The notes under the pieces were generated by a model. That model was not told the DNA's origin. It made no database searches and saw only the letters and a program-made list of their open reading frames with translations. Source: Euborellia annulipes (Eukaryota > Arthropoda > Insecta > Dermaptera > Anisolabididae). Taken from it: a DNA stretch of 64,000 nt. The position numbers and the translations under genes were made by a program. The stretch's first letter is position 1. Each line of letters begins with the position of its first letter. The DNA lies in assembly GCA_023213315.1 (NCBI GenBank), contig JAKCPI010025286.1, forward strand, positions 1 to 64,000, in the 5' to 3' direction. Shown piece by piece: positions 10,101-21,745 of the stretch.

Positions 10101-13100
10101 AGCATGGCTATGTGTTATATTACAAAATTATTTCGGGCTATTTTCAACCCCTCCCCCCTTGGCAACTCAAAATCTATTTGATCTTGAAGTTTTGTCTGTT
10201 AAGACCCCTTCACTTACTCAGATGGCAAACATTATAAATGTAATCTTTTACAGTTATTAAGATTTTGACGACCAAAAAGCACCATTTTTAACACTCACTC
10301 ATACCCTCATCAGAAACTTAAGCCCATGGGCTAGACGGGGTTCTGGGGGGGGGGGGGGGGCACACAGAAACTTCCTGTGACCCAAATTTTGGGTCACTAT
10401 CTATTATTTTTGATCTATTGTATAATATTAAAGTTGGGAGCTTTTTTTTTTTTAAGCAGTTAACCTTTCCAATTTCAAGGATCTCCTATCAGCTCCAATT
10501 TCAATGATCTCCTTCCTAACTGTATCTGTGCTCGAGTGATCTCGTAGACAATAAAAAGCCATTTTATTTTCCAACTTGGTGTGATCATTTTCTAGACTAC
10601 ACGATCTACAAAAATTTCATCAGAAATTATGGTTAATTTACGTTTTGAGAAGGTTCAATTTAAAAAATCTCCCAGTGGAAGATACCACCCTCAGACCACC
10701 ACTTGAGCTGGAGGAGTGCCCCATACCCCTAGGACCCCCATGCCCCCAGCCAAATTCTCTAGCTACGCCCATGCCTAAGCCATTTCCAGATGACTTGGAT
10801 ACTTGATGAAAAAATAAGACATTTTTTCCTTTCAAATTTAGGTTGCTTTTTATGAATCGAATTCTTTACTTTAACCGAAAAGCAAATTTTATAGACTATA
10901 TTAAGAACCAGCATTTCTATTGGCTTGCCATAGATTTGTGATGCTACAGGAATCATCCCATAGGCACGTATAATTTACTGATTAAACATAAAACATTCAT
11001 TTTGGTTGAAGCCCTTTCTCCTTAAAGTCCTTTTTTTCTTCTCAATTCTTTAATCTATAATTAATAGATATCCACTTGTTTTTGATAATGAAATATTTTA
11101 TTCTCTGCTAAATATATTTTCAAAATTGATCTCAAAATCCAAGCCGGCCAGAATTTTTTGGCCGAAATTTGTGTTGCCAATCTCGTCTTTTCTTAAACCA
11201 AAAAATTTTGATTTAAGAAAGGATCAATTAAGATTCGGTTTTAATTTTTTATCTCCTCTTTTTATAAACGTATCTAATTTTTTTTAAATAAAAGAAAAAA
11301 CTGTAAACTAATTGAATAAATAAAAAATTTGTTTATAGAATTTTTTCCTATTTGGATGTTGTCTCGCTTTGTCGATGTGCTCAAGTATCTCGAGCCTGGA
11401 ATATTCTCGCTTTGGATGGAAGCAATTGGCAAAGAATTGATCTTTTCGATTTTCAACGTGACGTGGAGGTATTTTTTTTTTTTTGAATAATATTTAACTA
11501 TCATTTTATTTCATTATTTAATAATACCCTTATCCTTTTTAACAATTATCCAGAACAATCCGATTTTCCAAACATTTAATTATTAATTCTCAACCTCATT
11601 TTCTAAATTTGTTTCGTGAATATTTAAAATATTTTTTACTCAAAGTTTATTTTAACATTTTATATAATGCTTTTTCTAATTAAATTCTAGGGACCTGTTA
11701 TTGAGAATATCTCCCGGCGTTGTGGGGGTTTTCTCCGTCAGCTGAGCCTTAGGGGCTGTCAATCGATCGCTGATGGCTCTATGAGGACTCTGGCTCAACT
11801 CTGTGTTAATGTCGAAGATCTCTGTCTAAATGGGTGTAAAAAAATTACAGATAGGTTCGTATTTATTTGATAGAATTATAGAATATCTTCTTTTAAATAC
11901 TTAGTCAAGGACTTTCAAATGATATTTCAATCAAAAAGACCTGTCTGCGATCTCTTAATGTGACTTTGTATATATATATTGTATATGTGGTACCGTGTTG
12001 TTAGAGCACACCAGACAAACTTTATCTCTTTACCTCATAATGTCCGTTCTTGTGATAAAATTCATCATATTAAATTCCTGGTAAATCCCAACCGTTACCC
12101 ATGAGCGATAAAATTTACTCTTCAATTCCTTCACTAGTACAAATAAAATTTTTTGTTTAACTATACTTCACACTGAACAGCAAATTAAACATCTAATGTC
12201 TCAAATTTTGGCTACTTAATTAAAATGCTCCGGAAATTTCGCATATAATCAAAAGTGCTCTCTGACTTTAAAAAACATTTTGATTTAACATGAGTATTGT
12301 CAAATGTATTTGTTTTAAATGTTATAAATATTTTTCCTAAATTTTAAATAATACTCTAGATTTTGATGAAGTTCTCCATTTTTCGTTATTTTATTTAAAT
12401 TAAGGGAAGTATAAACAGTAATAACGAATTTTGAATTAAAATTATTTAATCTCTAGACTATCGATTTCGGTACGAAGTATCATTATCAGGTCCGCTAAAA
12501 ATGTAAAAAATTAGTTACATTTGTGATATTTTACTCACTCCGAACAAAATAGCAACTAAACAATTGCTAACTTCCCCCCACATGCACAACAAAATGACAA
12601 AAACACAGATTAGACACTCAACAAAAAAAATGTTCTGATTATATCAACATATATTAAAAACATTTGTACAGTATATACTATAAATTTTATTAAAAATTAT
12701 TATGTATATGTAAAATACACATATTTGTTTATAATTTTATAAATGTATATACATCTATATAAACCTATTTGTTAAAATTATACGACATATGTAAATATAA
12801 CAGAAATGTAACTAATTTTTCACATTTTTAGCGGACCTGATGATGATACTTCGTACCGAAATCTATAATCTAAAGATTAAATAATTTTCAAACAAAATTC
12901 GTTATTTATGTTTATCCTTCCCTTAATACTGTAGTTATTATTACCTTTTCATTGCTACTCTCAATTTTATTAATTAAATATTTTTCTAAATTTGAAAATA
13001 AGTTAATCTTGAACTAAATCTTTTCAGCACCTGTCAATCTCTATCTAAACATTGTTCCAAACTGCAACGTCTTGATCTGGGATCTTGCGCTACTATAACC

Positions 13101-16100
13101 GATCTTTCACTCAAGGCTCTCTCGGACGGATGTCCCTATCTGACTCATATTAATATAAGCTGGTGTGAACTCATTACGGAAAATGGTAAATATATAAATA
13201 CATACTTAATTGTAAAGTAGAACATTAGCTTCTGGTGCCAAAGGTCGAGGGTTCTCATCTCCTCCTAGCCGAAAAAATTTATTTAATATAAATATAGTAA
13301 GGTTAATGGGGAGAATAAACCAGGGATTGCTTTCTACAATAAAATATTTTAAATTGCATAACGCAATCCATCTTCAGTGCATCAAATTATACAAAATGCT
13401 CTGAAGATGGATATGCAATCCGAAATATTTGCTGAATAAATTATTTTACTGGTTTATTTTCTCCATTAATCTTACTGAATCGTCCAGCATACTTAATTTC
13501 ATCTATTTCAGTAAAAGATTAAAATTAAACTTGATTACTTGCAGGAGTGGAAGCTCTCGCCCGAGGATGTCCTAGGTTGAAATCGTTTATCTCAAAAGGG
13601 TGTCTGCAAATCAACGATAGAGCTGTAACATGCCTAGCGCAATTTTGTCCTAAACTTGAAGTCGTCAATCTTCATGGATGCTCGGTATTTATATTAACAT
13701 TTTAATTATAATAATTTTCTCTTATTTATAAAAGTACTTTAAAGGATTTTTATTAAAAGCTACCCATTTTATATCGTGAGAAATCATTTTTATTTCAGAC
13801 ACTTAATACAATTATTGGTGCAACAAAATATTTAAACGTCCCCCAAGAAAATGCTATCAGCAATCCGCTGAACCCATTTTTCTATATTTTGGATAGATTG
13901 TTAGAAATGAAACATTCAATTTTTATCTGCAAGTCGTGTAATGCTACTGCATTATTAGACACACAGAAAGAAATATATTTTTTAAATTGATAACCAAAAA
14001 CCTTTCTGGACATACCTATGTGTGAGAAAATATTTAGTAAAGTGTTGGCTTTGGAGTATTCTTAAGTAGGCGTGGTTTTGAGATGGTTTTATGGAGTTTA
14101 ACCAAGTTTTTGTGCTTTATTATTATTTTTTTTTTTTTTTAGAATTTACAAGACGAAGCAGTGCAACAATTAGCCGAAAATTGTCCGAAACTTCACTACT
14201 TATGTCTTTCTGGCTGTACGCAACTTACAGACGCATCTTTACTTCTTCTTGCACAACATTGTCATCAATTAAGTACTCTTGAAGTCGCTGGCTGCTCGCA
14301 ATTTACAGACACTGGCTTCCAAGCATTAGCAAGGGTAAATATTAAATATCTTCAAGCTCTTAATTTTAAATAAACAGTGTTTGTGGAGCCATTTATATGT
14401 CATCCTACGGACTTTTCAGCCGATGTGTTTGTTACATAAAAGTATTTATCCTATTTGGACTTTTCCAGCCTCTTATCTTCCCTGTCAATCTGGCAAATTA
14501 ACAAAACTCGAAAATACAAATAAAATTTTCATTTGATAAAATAGAATTTAAAAAAAAATCTTTTCTTTGCAGAGTTGTCATTTACTAGAAAAAATGGACC
14601 TTGAAGAATGTATGCTTATAACTGATTCTACTTTGATTCATCTCGCAATGGGATGTCCTCGTCTTGAAAAACTTGTGCGTTATTTGCTTTATAAACTAAA
14701 TTAATAAATAAATGATGTTTTTTTTTATTGTATCTTTAGAGTCTTTCTCATTGTGAATTAATGACTGATGAAGGAATTCGACATCTTTCTACATCACCCT
14801 GTGCAGCCGAAAACTTAACCGTACTTGAATTAGATAATTGTCCGTTAATTACCGATTCGTCACTTGAACATCTTACGTGTTGTCATAATTTGCAACGAGT
14901 TGAACTCTATGATTGTCAACTAATTACAAGAATCGGCATTCGAAGATTAAGAGTAAGAATTTTAATTTTGTTTCTTTGCCCATTTTATGAGATTTATTAA
15001 TTAGGAAAAAATACTTTTGGACTATTGATAATGGTATTGCTCTAAGCTTCTTAAAATATATCATCTTAGCATCCTCCTATCGGTGTATCAAGATTGACAT
15101 CAAAAGTTGGGACAACAAAAAGTATTAAATGTATCAATACTTTTTGTTTTTAATAAATAAGAAATTTTTCTTAAATACCATCATATTTGCCAAATTATTT
15201 TTTAAATAAATTTTTACTTTCTCTTACCTCTATATATGTTAATATATAGAGAAAGAAAGTATTGGATTCATGTCAAAAATTCGATGTCGAGATTTTGATG
15301 GATATACACGTTTTGTGGTCCCCTGAATCCAAAAAAGTGGTTTTCGCGACATGCTCTGTCTGTGTGTCTGTCTGTCTGTGTCTGTGTGTCTGGGAACAAA
15401 ATATCTCAAGAACGAAAAGAGCTAGGAGGTAGAAATTTTATATTTAAGTTAGGCACCCCCATGGGACCTGACACGAAGCTTTTGAACAAAATCGACCAAA
15501 GAGTACTAGTACTTTACTGAAGCACTTTTTCAGTTTTTTCGATTTTCTTAAAATTCGCTCCAACGATTTTTTTAAAAATTCATAAATCAACTATTTTTTA
15601 GAATATCTTTAAAATGTACATTCTCATTTTGCCATTGAAATCTTCTGAAGACCACTTTACTCTTGTACTCCATAGAAAAGATAGGAGAAATGGTTGCCAT
15701 GGTAACAAAAATAAATAACTAAATATTTTTCGAGATCTATTATTTGAATAAGATAATAGTATTCAAAATACCTCGATTCGGACTTTAACTGAGTCATAGA
15801 TATATTTAACAAGACATGTGAGTGTATTTGTATATGTGGAAAATTTTTCTTTAAAGTTTTTCACCTATTCGTTACGAGTTAGTAACTTGCGCGACTAACT
15901 GCATATAAGGGGAAGTGAGTTTTATTGGTGCAGGTCGAGGGTCCGGTGGCCTGGTGCAATGGATAGCACGCCTATGCCCCGGAAAGGCGGAGATCCTGGG
16001 TTCGATTCCCGGGGGCCATGGGATGTTTGGCCTCATCAATAAAAAATACACTCACATGTCTTGTTAAAAATAAATAATAATTATTATTTAAACTTTATAA

Positions 16101-18068
16101 TTTTTTTTTTTTAAAAACATTCACACTTTTTTCTCATTCACACTCACACTCACACACACATTCATACAGTCTTTTCGGCAACTGAGGCCATATAAGACTT
16201 TTTACGATATCCGTTATTAATAAATATACATATATGGGGTCCAGGCATTCTTATTTAAGCCATTTGGTATCCAATTGGCTTAAATAAAATCATCGGACTG
16301 CCTGGGGTCCGAACCCGCGACGTTTGGTATATGAGGTTAGCACGCTAACCTCTACGCCATGCCCCGAGGGCCAACTTTATAATTTACCTAATTAATATAA
16401 TAAAATTTTATTGAAAATTTTTATTTATTTCATAAAGAGAATTTAATTTTGATTAGTAGTAAATAATTCTAAGAGTATTTGATTTGATTTGAGTAGTAAG
16501 TAAATGGCAGCGCGTGTGATTGTTGAAATGCATGTAATGTATAATAACCAAAGAAAACGCCATTCTTTTAATTTATAGAAAATCAGTTAATTTTTGGAAA
16601 AAAAACTTGAAAAGGGCAAGTATCTCCTTTTAGAAATTTCTTATTATTTTTATCAAATATTTTAACAACTATCAAATAGCTGAGAATTCCATGAAATTCC
16701 ATGAACGAGGTAGTCCTAAAAAACATTTTATAAAATAGACCTAGAGACTTCGACTTTTTTTTAATTTTTAATAAAGCTTACATATTAAATAAATATACAA
16801 TATTAAAATTCACATAGGTCAAAAAAAAACTTTCATTAAATTTTTCAAGAGTAAAACTCAAAGTTTTTTTGAAAAATTTTAAAATTTTGATATCTGAATT
16901 TTACAACACATCAACTTTATTTCATATCACTAAAATTATTTATATACTTATAGATAATATATACTGGTATATATGCCAAGATGAGTTTTTTTTCACATAC
17001 ATCCGGTCACGGAAGTCATCCAGAATATATACCCTATATATGGACCATGGACCATGTTATGCATAAAGGAACCAAGCGCCATTATGATCGAAATTGAGAT
17101 AAGACCGCTATCTTATAGGGAAAAAGAAGATCTACCTCTTTATTTAAATCATATTATTACTCTGTAAATGGCGCTTGGTACCTTCGTGCAAAACATCGTC
17201 CATATAAGATTAGGAGATTGGGAATTAAATGGCATTCACTCTACGAACCTTCCTTGTTTATTGTTTGTAGATGGCCGTAAGGATGATCAATTTAATTATA
17301 AAGACCGTCGGCCAAAAAATAAATACTTTTGCGTATTATCAGTTTATTTGTAAATATTTCGACCCCAGTGATATGGAATCATCTTCAGTACAATCAACAG
17401 ATGTTTTGCAAATCGTTAATTCCTCCCATCCAATATGACAAAATAGCTGAGAATTCCATGAATGCAATTTTTATATGGGAGAAAGTAACGATTTGCAAAA
17501 CATCTGTTGATTGTACTGAAGATGATTCCATATCACTGGGGTCGAAATATTTACAAATAAACGGATAATACGCTAAAGTATTTATTTTTTGGCCGACGAT
17601 CCTTATAATCCCTTGTTTAATTATATCTCTTCCCTTAAAATTTAGTCCAAACATTTTTTCTCCAATGCCCCCAAGCCTAATTCCGAAAATATTATGATCC
17701 ATTCACGTAAATAAATGTATTATAGAAACAAAATTGGATAATAATCGAATTGTTAATTTTGAAACGCAAAGCAAGAAACTGGGAAAAAATATTTCAAAAC
17801 TTTTATTTGTACACGCAGAGTATTAATAATATTTGTTTTAATATTAATAACCAATTTTTAATCAATGATATTGTAGAAGCATTAAGTGATTTAACCACTA
17901 TAAATAGATTTAATTGTTTTTAAGATTATAATGCGAATGTTTTATTTTTTTCCTTTCCAGAACCATTTGCCGAATATCAAAGTTCACGCTTATTTTGCGC
18001 CAGTGACTCCACCTCCAACAGCCGGCGCTTCTAGGCAACGATATTGCCGTTGTTGTGCAATACTTTGA
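7150..18068 (+). CDS. FBXL20: F-box/LRR protein FBXL20/FBXL2 family
   Basis: Ten exons: 7150-7185, 7794-7861, 11339-11468, 11691-11854, 13028-13185, 13545-13684, 14143-14334, 14573-14674, 14740-14952 and 17961-18068. All junctions are GT-AG with matching phases, giving 1311 nt and 436 residues, the length I recall for vertebrate FBXL20. After a short variable N-terminus comes the F-box (KKLPKELLLRIFSYLDVVSL, about residues 27-70), which binds Skp1 in an SCF ubiquitin ligase. It is followed by about eleven cysteine-rich LRRs (repeated C..L..L.L..C..ITD). The C-terminus is YCRCCAIL, a CAAX box (CAIL) with an upstream Cys, predicting geranylgeranylation and membrane attachment as in FBXL2. The start is chosen because the 12-codon first exon is in phase with a strong donor. 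Intron 2 is 3.5 kb and full of repeats. Confidence 0.95.
8083..8150 (+). mobile_element. hAT-like element terminal fragment
   Basis: AGCAGCGGTTCCCAACC at 8081-8097 resembles the terminal repeat of the hAT-like copies at 52758 and 47785 (CAG.G.TTCCCAA), with the same following theme (CTAGAGCGCATT, GGCACC). I could not place a matching right end. Confidence 0.4.
8280..8896. mobile_element. TTAA-flanked non-autonomous element, copy 1
   Basis: Bounded by TTAAGGGGGT (8280) and ACCCCCTTAA (ending 8896). The interior 8322-8856 is nearly identical to 37258-37794, for example GGAATTTTTCAATGCGG, GATGGCAGGCTAGTCTAACAG and TACCATTCTGACATCTCTTG. TTAA target sites are the hallmark of piggyBac-type transposition, so a piggyBac-related MITE is a reasonable inference. 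No transposase ORF is present. It lies in intron 2 of the FBXL20-like gene. Confidence 0.65.
9612..9660 (-). ncRNA. Hammerhead ribozyme-like motif
   Basis: Minus strand: CTGATGA (9647-9653), stem II TGGC...GCC, then GAAACACGA. The catalytic boxes CUGANGA and GAA are intact. Stem III reads ACAC instead of the palindromic ACGT seen elsewhere and I find no good stem I, so activity is doubtful. Single copy in intron 2 of the FBXL20-like gene. Confidence 0.5.
10690..10776. repeat. MITE fragment ending CTAGCTACGCCCATG
   Basis: The segment with CCAGCCAAATTCTCTAGC and TACGCCCATG matches the right end of the copy at 22752-22885. The left half is missing. Confidence 0.5.
12465..12490 (-). ncRNA. Decayed hammerhead, left arm
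   Basis: Minus strand reads CTGATAATGATACTTCG and TACCGAAATC. The core G of CUGANGA has become A, while the right-arm copy keeps it. Confidence 0.4.
12826..12872 (+). ncRNA. Hammerhead ribozyme-like motif, right arm
   Basis: CTGATGA (12837-12843), stem II GATAC-TTC-GTACC, then GAAA (12858-12861). The core is intact, but stem III and stem I are weak. Confidence 0.5.
13330..13500. mobile_element. Short foldback with hammerhead motif
   Basis: Arms containing GTAAGGTTAATGGGGAGAATA and its complement TATTTTCTCCATTAATCTTAC flank a hammerhead pair. The right-arm core at 13401-13425 is CTGAAGA, stem II GGAT-ATGCA-ATCC and GAAA, with stem III ATAT. The left arm has lost GAAA. It lies in intron 5 of the FBXL20-like gene, 45 bp before exon 6. 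Confidence 0.6.
13392..13435 (+). ncRNA. Hammerhead ribozyme-like motif
   Basis: CTGAAGA at 13401-13407, stem II 13409-13421 with four GC/AU pairs, and GAAATATT at 13422-13429. The core is intact, but stem I is poor, suggesting partial decay. Confidence 0.5.
15213..15730 (-). mobile_element. R1 element, minus orientation, 5'-truncated
   Basis: The reverse complement of the R1 3' two thirds: the terminal hairpin TTACTTTCTCTTACCTC...GAGAAAGAAAG, GTGGTTTTCGCGACATG, AGTACTAGTACTTT and ATGGTTGCCATGGTAAC. The 5' hairpin with AATCTGGTGTGAC is missing. It lies in intron 9 of the FBXL20-like gene. Confidence 0.75.
15807..16066 (+). mobile_element. SINE family B: tRNA-like head inside short inverted repeats
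   Basis: A tRNA-like domain at about 15946-16018 has an A-box region TGGTGCAATGGATAG, a B box GGGTTCGATTCCC and acceptor-like TGGCC...GGCCA ends. The anticodon arm would need an 11-nt loop, so it is not a functional tRNA. The unit is bounded by 23-bp inverted repeats, TAACAAGACATGTGAGTGTA at 15807 and its complement ending at 16066. The copy at 29565-29694 (minus) has the same layout. A pol III SINE carried in a palindromic unit is unusual. Confidence 0.6.
16101..16372 (-). mobile_element. SINE family A (tRNA-derived), minus orientation
   Basis: On the minus strand a tRNA-like head starts at 16372 with GGCCCTCGGGGCATGGCG, contains an A-box-like TGGCGTAGAGGTTAGCG and a B box GGGTTCGGACCCC, and is followed by a hairpin TTTAAGCCA...TGGCTTAAA. 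A GTCTTATATGGCC body, a GTGTGAGTG repeat and a poly(A) tail follow. A 13-bp target duplication AACTTTATAATTT (16091 and 16373) brackets it. It matches 39029-39260 and 53051-53323. It is typical of LINE-mobilised SINEs. Confidence 0.8.
17063..17186. repeat. Small inverted repeat
   Basis: AAGGAACCAAGCGCCAT at 17066-17082 recurs inverted as ATGGCGCTTGGTACCTT at 17168-17184, just upstream of the hammerhead foldback at 17297. Confidence 0.5.
17348..17393 (-). ncRNA. Hammerhead ribozyme, left arm
   Basis: Minus strand: stem I TTGTA paired with TACAA, CTGAAGA, stem II GATTCC...GGGGTC (six pairs with G-U wobbles), then GAAATATT. Stem III is the palindrome ATAT. The core is complete. Confidence 0.65.
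17511..17556 (+). ncRNA. Hammerhead ribozyme, right arm
   Basis: Plus-strand twin of the left arm: TTGTA (17511-17515), CTGAAGA (17516-17522), stem II, GAAATATT (17544-17551) and TACAA (17552-17556). The core is identical to the left arm. Confidence 0.65.
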
Positions 18069-18700
18069 ACCATATTTATATCCCGGCCAACATAATATTC
18101 ACACAAAACACCCTTTTCACTTAAAAACAAAAAACAACCGACTTAATAAATAAAACAATTCATCCACATCACTCTCCACATAAACAAAAAAAAAAATGCG
18201 TGTAATGAAAACTACTTAGTAGAAACACTTTTTAAAAAAATGCAGCGAAAAAAATAGCCAGAAATTGGCAATTTTTTTTCTTTTTTATTAATTGGATCGC
18301 GAACTGTCAATTTTTTATGGACAGACAGAAGAGCAAGCACATACACACAGACACTCAAACACACTTACATACACTCATACACTTTGTTCACCATAAAATT
18401 CATTTGGCTTCATTGCAAATCGTTGTGCTTCGATTCGAACTTCTGGGCCTCTAGAATTGGTTTGATATAACAAGATGAAAACTCCTAACAGGTTGGATTC
18501 TTAAGATTATATATATATATATTTCAAAAAAAATTGATGTTTCCAAAATTTAGTGAATCGTCAAATATTTTTTCACAATTAAAAAAAAAAAGCTAACATA
18601 TATATAAAAGTATATATCCATACATACATATAAATATATATATATTTATATCTATATGTATCTTACATTAAATATATTATTTACAAGAGTTTTATTTACT
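18069..18700 (+). other. Probable 3' UTR of the FBXL20-like gene
   Basis: AT-rich sequence after the stop codon with AATAAA hexamers at 18145-18155 and more AT-rich tracts to about 18700. No ORF or repeat was recognised apart from CA- and TA-rich tracts. Confidence 0.4.
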
Positions 18701-19694
18701 TTGCGCCTTCTTTCTTTCATCTTAGGACAAAAATTGATTTTCTTCTAATACACTTTGATGATGAATTTGTTTCAAGTTCTCCCCCTTAGTCCCATACATT
18801 ACCTCTGTTCTCTTGAACAAGCTCTGACATTTAATCGCATGTCATATAGTCTTTGGTAGAATTCTTGGGCTCCTAATCTAGATAATGAAATACATTTATT
18901 CAAAATAAAAAGCTCATTTTCTAAAAAACTGAATACTCTATAAAATTTTTGAAGTTTTCGTTCTCTTGAAAACTTGAAATGTTGAAAAAGACTCTAATAA
19001 AAATTAATTTAATATCTAAAGCTAAAATAAATTAAAACACTCCTTATATAAACTCATCGGAGAACTAAAAAAAGATTCAAAATAATTATCATTATCAAAA
19101 TATATATAGTTTAATTGAAGTTGCTCATTGCCTCCTGTTCATTAGATAAGAAACATTATCTATAGGCCAGATATATTTATTTTCATAAAAAGCCTAGAAA
19201 ATTAGTAAATAATAAAAAATTCCCCTTTGAGAGGGAACTAATTTTTTTATATTAATAACTTAAAAATAGATAAATTGAAAGTTATATACGAAATATACAA
19301 ACAAGACCGTTATTATACTAAAATATTACAAAAATAAATTATTTTGAATGAAATTTTTTCTCAAGATAGAGTAGAGGCCTAATTAAAGAAAAAATATTAA
19401 AATTTTTTAGCAAATTAAAAAATAATTAATATTATGATTGAAAATATTCCAATTACTCTTTTTTTTTGGTAGAGTTGTTTAGATTTTGATATTAGGCTTT
19501 TAACAGCAAAAAAAACTTTTTTATTTTATACATTTTTTTTTTGCCTTTGAATAATTTTTACAAAATAAAACTTCGGCTTTGATTAGTCTGATTTGGTGTT
19601 TACCAACAAAATTTTATTTTATCGTTAAAAATCAAAAAACTAGAAGTAAGGAATAAAGAAAGAGCAAATGCAGCTATATTTATTACATTTATTA

Positions 19695-19750
19695 GGCACT
19701 TCAAGGCGATGTTTCGGTCAGATTTGCGACCATCCTCAGGGCTAAAGTGT
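19695..19750 (-). ncRNA. Hammerhead ribozyme, left arm
   Basis: Minus strand: stem I CACTTTAGCC against GGCCTTGAAGTG-like sequence, CTGAGGA (19733-19739), stem II TGGTC...GACC, then GAAAC. Stem III is ACAT, one mismatch from the palindromic ACGT. Confidence 0.6.
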
Positions 19751-19850
19751 CAATCCATTCTTGACTCGCATAGCCTTTGGTTCTTATTAAATAAATGGCA
19801 AGAATTATTTTACTCAATTGGGCCATTCGACTTTTTGACGAGTTTTATTG

Positions 19851-19905
19851 ACACACTTTTCTGAGGATGGTCGCAAATCTGACGGAAACGTCGGCTTGAA
19901 GTGCC
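19851..19905 (+). ncRNA. Hammerhead ribozyme, right arm
   Basis: CTGAGGA (19861-19867), stem II GGTC...GACG (last pair broken), GAAACGTC (19885-19892) with ACGT stem III, then GGCTTGAAGTGCC. Outer stem I pairs CACTT with AAGTG, but the inner stem I has mutated. Confidence 0.6.
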
Positions 19906-21544
19906 TAATAAACGAAATAAATATAGCTGAATTCGCTCTTTCTTTATTCCTCACTACAAGATATACTCTGCTATCAACCTAACTCTAATAAAAAACTAGA
20001 AGTTTTATTAAATATTTTAAAACTATACTTTTACACTATTCTTCGAAGTATTGCTGTATTAGAGAAATGTTTTAACCTGTATTCAACAGCCCTGTTCCCT
20101 TGGGGTCTTCTATCCAGAAACCTAACTCTTGACAGAGATCTGGATGATTGTTGTTTTTCTATTTGATTTAAAAATAAAAAAAATCTATTTTTGACTAAGA
20201 TGAAAGAAAATAAGCTTAGTGAATGAACCTATTTATTATTTATCTTATTGATTTATGCCAAATTAGTTAACAGTTTATATATATATATATATGGAGTAAA
20301 ATATTTATCAAATGGGTATATTTATATATAAATTAATTAAGTTAATTAATAGTTTATAAATATATATATATATATAGCTCAGCTGTCTTTCACATATGAA
20401 TTGGATTTTCATATTCTTGTTGCCGCCTCTTTTAAGATTTAATTTATTTTTTTATACACAGGTGTAGTTGATGATTATGAAGTTTATCATTCTAAGAGTG
20501 GGTGTTTCAGACACAAAATGTTGAATCTCTAATATATTATTATATGGTAACATACTTCTTCATATAAATAATTTTATATATAAATTAATAAATAAATATA
20601 TATATTTAAAATTGAATTAAAATGTGTAATTTCGAATGTTATAAACACCCTGAATGATGTTAGAAATATAGTGCCATGGCCCTTGTAGAGTTGTTTGTCT
20701 TATGGACGTATATGATGGATTAGAATGTGTATCAAATAATGGCTGGCGGTTTTTATATCGTTACGATCGTTTGGCCTCACCGTATATAATCGATTTCTTA
20801 ATTTTTATACGTTTTAACACATTTGATGTTCTCTATATTTTTTTTTTAATTTTAGGAATTAATTAATTTTCTCACTAGGTATTTTTTAATATATAATTTA
20901 ACCAATTTTTTTTAAATTAGAAAAAAAATTTGTTAATCTTTAAAGTAGGGGTGTTTTTATTTATTTATTTTAAAAATACCTTTGGGCGAAATTAAATGGA
21001 ACTGGAAAAAGGCTGATCTAAGATATTTATACCAAAGTTTAAAAAAAAAAATTGTTATTTTCTCGTTAACGTTAGTGTTATATACTGATAAAGTAACCGT
21101 TATAAATAAAATAAAATTTTATTACTCATAACGTTTACCTTTTCATTAAATTAACTCAATCATACTAGAAAATAGTGCATTTGTCGAAGATTGTTATTTG
21201 CCTTAAAAACGTTAACGAAAAAATTTTACTATTGATAAAAAAAAAAACAACAAAATCATCAAAAACATTTGTATTTTTTTTAATATGTCTATATATCTTT
21301 ATAAAGGATATTTAGATATATTCTTTTTAAACAACCCTAATTTAAAGACATGAAAATATAATTTTTTTAAATTAATAATTTTTTTAATTAATTATAAAAA
21401 AAAATTAGTATAAAGTTTTTTTATTACTCCTCTCAGCTTCCCCCTCAAAAATTAAATAACCCCAAGAATTTTTTATTTGGAATTTAATTTTCATAGACCT
21501 GCAAGGTCATTTTGTGATTTAATCAATCATTATTTTGTGAGTTA

Positions 21545-21745
21545 ATGATTATTGGAATTAGGCTTTGGATTTCCTGCATCCAGGATCACCAAACTCTCCG
21601 GACAATAGGCGATATTATCCTCGATAAGAAGGGTTTGGTGCAAGTGTTAGCTGATCAATTTCCCGGAAAGAACGGAAATCTTGATGTTGACTCTCTGAAA
21701 GCACCCTCTCCAATCCCACTAATTACTATCTCACAAAAATCTTAG
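21545..21745 (+). CDS. Orphan ORF or possible exon
   Basis: An open frame of 66 codons with more balanced codons than its surroundings. A plausible acceptor TTTCCTGCATCCAG ends at 21585, after which the frame reads DHQTLRTIGDIILDKKGLVQ and ends SPIPLITISQKS before TAG. I do not recognise it. It could be a terminal exon of an undetected + strand transcript, a decayed exon or chance. Nothing upstream gave a convincing partner exon. Confidence 0.25.
   Translation: MIIGIRLWISCIQDHQTLRTIGDIILDKKGLVQVLADQFPGKNGNLDVDSLKAPSPIPLITISQKS

Larger units (their letters stand above)
12404..12927. mobile_element. Foldback element with paired hammerhead motifs
   Basis: Inverted arms of about 115 bp lie at 12404-12518 and 12805-12927 (AGGGAAGTATAAAC... 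against ...GTTTATCCTTCCCTT), separated by about 290 bp of AT-rich DNA with no ORF. Each arm carries a hammerhead core, one per strand and pointing outward. It lies in intron 4 of the FBXL20-like gene. Confidence 0.65.
17297..17612. mobile_element. Hammerhead foldback, AUAU subfamily
   Basis: Arms 17297-17421 and 17487-17612 are nearly perfect inverted copies (GTCGGCCAAAAAATAAATAC against its complement), separated by 65 bp. Each carries an apparently intact hammerhead. It lies in intron 9 of the FBXL20-like gene, about 350 bp before the last exon. Confidence 0.75.
19646..19955. mobile_element. Hammerhead foldback element
   Basis: Arms 19646-19754 and 19846-19955 are inverted copies sharing GGAATAAAGAAAGAGC and TTAGGCACTTCAAGGC, separated by about 90 bp. 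Each arm carries a hammerhead with an intact CTGAGGA box. Located between the FBXL20-like gene and PANK4. Confidence 0.75.

Noticed and set aside
9881..10360. Long poly-G tracts as regulatory G-quadruplexes
   Set aside because: Similar G or C runs recur inside repeat families (22.8, 43.7, 52.1, 52.4, 55.7 kb) and are best explained as repeat-associated homopolymers.
15946..16018. Functional tRNA gene
   Set aside because: A and B boxes are present, but the anticodon arm cannot form a normal 7-nt loop, and the unit recurs as a repeat at 29.6 kb, so it is a SINE head.
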